In this document: positions 8,354 to 10,938 of the stretch, one piece after another | Position numbering within the stretch: position 1 is the first letter of the stretch | How the letters are laid out: each line of letters starts with the position of its first letter | From: Porphyromonas sp. | GTDB taxonomy: Bacteria > Bacteroidota > Bacteroidia > Bacteroidales > Porphyromonadaceae | Length of the DNA stretch: 10,938 nt | Assembly: GCA_029983495.1 (NCBI GenBank) | Contig: JASBZJ010000046.1 | Coordinates: 1 to 10,938, forward strand | Direction: 5' to 3' | Translations under genes and position numbers: made by a program | Notes under the pieces: generated by a model | Told to the model about the DNA's origin: nothing | What the model saw: only the letters and a program-made list of their open reading frames with translations | Database searches by the model: none

Positions 8354-9223
8354 TTAACCTATGGTATGGTTAGCAATAAGTTCTTTTACGAAAGCTTCGA
8401 GTTCGGTATCGGTAGGTGCTATTGAGCGACTTTCTTTTGCTATAAAAGAAACGTTTTGAATAGTTTTCACCTTAGTGGGAGATCCTGCCAAGCCACATTC
8501 CTCGGGGTTAGCATTTATATCACTAGCCGACAGTTCAACTATATTAAGGTGCGAGCGTTCAGCCACAAGTTTCTGTAGCATCTCGTCCTTACTACGACTG
8601 AGTTCAGTGGCAGTACGAGCGTATTTAAAGCGTTGAATACGCAAAGCATTTAGGGGGCGAGCTGGGGCTGAACTACCTGTTACGGTAATAACCAGCGGGA
8701 AGTGTGTACGCACTTCTTCTGTGCCATGTTCAAGACGTCGCAAAAGGGTTATTGTTTCGTTGTTATAGTCCAATATATCTTCTACATACGTTACCGCGTT
8801 TAGCCCTAATTTATGGGCAACTTGTGGTCCAACTTGGGCTGTATCGCCATCAATTGCTTGCCTCCCACTAAGTATTAAGTCGGGCATACCAATATGGTTA
8901 ATTGCCATAGCTATAGCATAGCTTGTAGCAAGGGTATCGGCTCCTGCAAAAGCTCGGTCGGTAACAAGGTAACCCTTGTCGGCTCCACGGTAAAGAGCTT
9001 CGCGCAAAATATCAGCAGCGCGGTCGGGACCCATTGTTACGACGCTTATTTCGGTATCGGGGTTAGCGTCTTTAATTCTTAAGGCTTGTTCCAACGCATG
9101 TAAATCGTCGGGATTAAAGATGGCAGGTAAGGCACCTCGGTTTATTGTTCCGTCCTCCTTCATGGCATCTTTTCCCACATTTCGCGTGTCGGGTACCTGT
9201 TTAGCTAATACGATAATCTTCAT
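8354..9223 (-). CDS. etfB: Electron transfer flavoprotein beta subunit
   Basis: EtfB is the small subunit that binds an adenine nucleotide in the EtfAB dimer: AMP in ordinary ETFs, FAD/NAD in bifurcating ones. The 289-residue protein is a little longer than the classical 250-260. Visible motifs are LAKQVPDT (6-13), NPDD (37-40), VVTMGP (61-66), DRAFAGADTLATSYA (89-103), GRQAIDGDTAQVGP (120-133) and GSPTKV (247-252). The DRAFAGADTLATSYA and GRQAIDGDTAQVGP stretches are close to what I recall of EtfB from butyryl-CoA dehydrogenase complexes of anaerobes. Bifurcation is therefore possible but not shown. The start ATG is 18 bases after the tsaB stop, so it is read from the same transcript unless an internal promoter exists inside tsaB. 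Confidence 0.95.
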   Translation of the reverse strand: MKIIVLAKQVPDTRNVGKDAMKEDGTINRGALPAIFNPDDLHALEQALRIKDANPDTEISVVTMGPDRAADILREALYRGADKGYLVTDRAFAGADTLATSYAIAMAINHIGMPDLILSGRQAIDGDTAQVGPQVAHKLGLNAVTYVEDILDYNNETITLLRRLEHGTEEVRTHFPLVITVTGSSAPARPLNALRIQRFKYARTATELSRSKDEMLQKLVAERSHLNIVELSASDINANPEECGLAGSPTKVKTIQNVSFIAKESRSIAPTDTELEAFVKELIANHTIG

Positions 9224-9241
9224 AGATATGGTAATAATGAA

Positions 9242-9967
9242 TTATTCTTTAGTTAGGCCACGTAACACTTTGTTTGTGCTCTTAATAGCATTGTAGGTCT
9301 TTATGTAATCAGGTTGCCAATAAGCCACATCAACAAAGTTATTTTGATCAAATGCTTCCGTTGCGAGGAATAGCATATTCCTAGCGTACGAGGGTATATT
9401 TTGGAAGTGTACTTTGTTGGAAAGTTTTATCGAGCTGGCGCACTTTAGGGCTCCATCTCCAATAAAATATATCTCTTTTTCAAGGGGTAGTTCGCTAAAG
9501 CTACTTTCGTCAATTACTTGTGCATGTGGAGTAATCGCTTCATCACCGTAGGCTGTATAGAGAGCGGTATACACCTCCATGCGCCGAGCATCAATCATCG
9601 GGCAAATAAGCGCATTCCCTTTATTTTCATTGGTCAGAGTAGCACTAAAAGCGTTAGCCAAAGCTTTTAACCCCGATATTGCTATAAGAGGGATTTGATA
9701 GCCAAACGCAAGCCCTTTAGCGAATGATGCGCCAATCCGAAGACCCGTATAACTACCTGGGCCTTCATTTACAGCAATAGCAACAAGTTGTAAATTTTGT
9801 TGCTTAATATACTCAATAGCTTGACGGGCATACCCTGTGATAAGAGCGGCGTGGTTGCGTCCATGCTCGTTTATTTTTTCGAAAACAACCTGATTGCGCG
9901 CAAATATAGACACGCTACAAATACTAGTTGCCGTATCGATGGCTAAAATAGCTTGATGCTGTTGCAT
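9242..9967 (-). CDS. tsaB: tRNA N6-adenosine threonylcarbamoyltransferase subunit TsaB
   Basis: TsaB (YeaZ) is the non-catalytic partner that dimerises with TsaD. With TsaC and TsaE they install t6A at position 37 of ANN-decoding tRNAs, an essential modification. The 241-residue protein is of normal size with an ASKHA/actin-like fold. AIDTATSICSVSIF (9-22) is the first phosphate-loop-like strand pair. EHGRNHAALI (34-43) and NEGPGSYTGLRIG (67-79) are the family hallmarks. DARRMEVYTALY (126-137) matches the usual DAR(R/K)-EVY stretch. TsaB lacks the metal-binding His pair of TsaD, as expected for this length. It lies 53 bases after pdxH and 18 bases before etfB. Partners tsaD, tsaC and tsaE are not in the window. 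Confidence 0.95.
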   Translation of the reverse strand: MQQHQAILAIDTATSICSVSIFARNQVVFEKINEHGRNHAALITGYARQAIEYIKQQNLQLVAIAVNEGPGSYTGLRIGASFAKGLAFGYQIPLIAISGLKALANAFSATLTNENKGNALICPMIDARRMEVYTALYTAYGDEAITPHAQVIDESSFSELPLEKEIYFIGDGALKCASSIKLSNKVHFQNIPSYARNMLFLATEAFDQNNFVDVAYWQPDYIKTYNAIKSTNKVLRGLTKE

Positions 9968-10020
9968 AACACGTTTCGGAGTTTAAAGATATTGTGGATA
10001 CAGTGCCTTTCGGAAAAAGC

Positions 10021-10668
10021 TTAAGGTGCAATACGTGTTAAACTCCAAGTACCATCACCATTGGGTAAATACAAAAAGCGGTCGTGTAGGCGACTGCTAC
10101 GCCCTTGCCAAAATTCAATTCTTTCGGGCTTTACAGCAAATCCTCCCCAACTATCGGGGCGTGGAACTTTGCGACCAACAAACTTGAGCGATTCCTTTGC
10201 AAAAGCCGCCATTATGTACTCCCGATTAGGAATAGGATGGCTTTGTGGCGATATTCGAGCACCCACACGGCTGGTATAGGGGCGTTGCTCGAAATATGCA
10301 TCGCTTAGCTCAGGTTCGAGGTGCCTAACTGTTCCTTCAATATGGATTTGACGCTCAAGTTCGTGCCACAAAAAGGTGAGTGCAACATGCGGATTAGCAG
10401 CCATTTGTTGCCCTTTTCTACTTTCATAATTACTGTAGAAAATGAATTCATCATTCAAAACCTCTTTTAATAGAACTGTTCGCATCGAAGGGTGACCATC
10501 AGGCGTTGAAGTGCCAACTATTACAGCCGTAGGTTCGAGTACGTTCCCTTTAACAGCATCCTCGAGCCATTCATTTACTTTTTCGAACGGATTTACTGTC
10601 ATGTCCTTCCGCGAAAGACTATGCGAAGTATAATCCCTCCGAACGTTTTCGTAATGTAAGTCGCTCAT
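10021..10668 (-). CDS. pdxH: Pyridoxine/pyridoxamine 5'-phosphate oxidase
   Basis: PdxH is an FMN enzyme that oxidises PNP or PMP to pyridoxal 5'-phosphate using oxygen, in the cytoplasm, as a homodimer. I chose the ATG at 10666-10668, which gives 215 residues, the normal family length. A longer frame starts at 10785 and adds 39 basic residues (MKRGELLPSF...). These are not typical of the family, and that start would sit almost on a candidate promoter. Visible motifs include RTVLLKE and YSNYESRKGQQMAANP (FMN site), RQIHIEGTV, SRVGARISPQSHPI and the end signature IEFWQGRSSRLHDR. The leader before the chosen start is A-rich, as is usual for Bacteroidota. An oxygen-using PLP enzyme in what may be an anaerobe is notable but not rare in this phylum. 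It is probably the first gene of the operon. Confidence 0.93.
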   Translation of the reverse strand: MSDLHYENVRRDYTSHSLSRKDMTVNPFEKVNEWLEDAVKGNVLEPTAVIVGTSTPDGHPSMRTVLLKEVLNDEFIFYSNYESRKGQQMAANPHVALTFLWHELERQIHIEGTVRHLEPELSDAYFEQRPYTSRVGARISPQSHPIPNREYIMAAFAKESLKFVGRKVPRPDSWGGFAVKPERIEFWQGRSSRLHDRFLYLPNGDGTWSLTRIAP

Positions 10669-10785
10669 TGCTTTATTTTGTTTTCTTCTTATTCCTGAAT
10701 ACGCTGGGGGAAACGCTTTGTTATACGAGCTTTTCCCTTGGTTAACCAACAACCGAAATGAGGGTAACAGTTCGCCCCTTTTCAT

Positions 10786-10885
10786 TTATTCAACTACAAA
10801 AGTACAGCTTTTTCGCATACTGCCCTTATACTTCTATACTTATCTATTCGCTATTAAGCACTTAAAAACAGTTTATACTTAAGTA
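10786..10885. other. Upstream region of pdxH, no gene seen
   Basis: This 100-base stretch is AT-rich and has no ORF on either strand that I would trust. It holds the candidate -7 box and ends in TA directly against the IS-like terminus. No further repeat or RNA structure was recognised in it. Confidence 0.5.
10797..10804 (-). promoter_or_regulatory. Candidate Bacteroidota -7 promoter box for pdxH operon
   Basis: On the minus strand the bases read TACTTTTG, an exact match to the Bacteroidota -7 consensus TAnnTTTG. No TTTG-type -33 element is visible 19-21 bases further upstream, so this is only a candidate. Transcription would start near 10790. That leaves about 120 bases of leader before the chosen pdxH start, or almost none before the longer start at 10785. 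Confidence 0.35.
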
Positions 10886-10938
10886 GAGACTGTTGAAAAA
10901 GCCCACGAGCTGACTTAGGACGACCAGATTGAGTTTTT
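10886..10938. mobile_element. Terminal part of an insertion sequence, cut by window edge
   Basis: The sequence starts with GAGACTGTTGAAAAAGCCCA, typical of the terminal inverted repeat of IS5-like elements in Bacteroidota. It is preceded by TA (10884-10885). The first 15 bases match the end of the palindrome at 5361 at 13 positions. Only 53 bases are in view and the transposase is not. The family name is therefore inference, and a solo end or MITE remains possible. Confidence 0.55.

Noticed and set aside
9985..10000. TATCTTTA on the minus strand before tsaB, a possible internal promoter
   Set aside because: It differs from the -7 consensus at the last base, has no -33 partner, and the genes are close enough for read-through.
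10061..10308. Two short plus-strand ORFs opposite pdxH
   Set aside because: Both overlap conserved PdxH motifs on the other strand and show no protein features of their own.

Overview
The window comes from a Bacteroidota genome, most likely a Porphyromonas-like member of the Bacteroidales. Two proteins end in type IX secretion (T9SS, Por) C-terminal sorting domains. The first genes belong to families (DUF4876, DUF6850) that I know only from this phylum. Gene starts have A-rich leaders rather than strong Shine-Dalgarno sites. The species assignment is inference. I see no rRNA, tRNA, CRISPR array or phage genes.

Left part (bases 2-4594, plus strand): three closely spaced genes that look like one operon. 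They are the end of a DUF4876-type protein cut by the window edge, a DUF6850-type outer-membrane beta-barrel protein, and a large T9SS-exported surface protein with a propeller-like body, two Ig-like repeats and a sorting domain. The set ends at a hairpin terminator (4619-4658). It looks like a cell-surface module whose function is not known to me; any upstream partner is outside the window.

Middle (4694-5494): the 3' remnant of another T9SS cargo gene on the minus strand, probably an Omp28-related protein. It stops abruptly at an 81-bp near-perfect palindrome (5361-5441) that has IS-like ends and is flanked by TA on both sides. The missing 5' part of the gene is not on the far side of the palindrome. 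A strong minus-strand terminator lies there instead.

Right part (5524-10785, minus strand): five tightly packed genes read right to left: pdxH (PLP synthesis), tsaB (tRNA t6A synthesis), etfB, etfA and an acyl-CoA dehydrogenase. The last three form an electron-transfer module in which the dehydrogenase passes electrons to the EtfAB flavoprotein. EtfB resembles EtfB from anaerobes that bifurcate electrons.

Right edge (10886-10938): what looks like the first bases of an insertion sequence. Its end matches the palindrome's end at 13 of 15 positions, so related mobile-element ends bracket the whole minus-strand operon. This suggests an IS-associated rearrangement beside the surface-protein locus.
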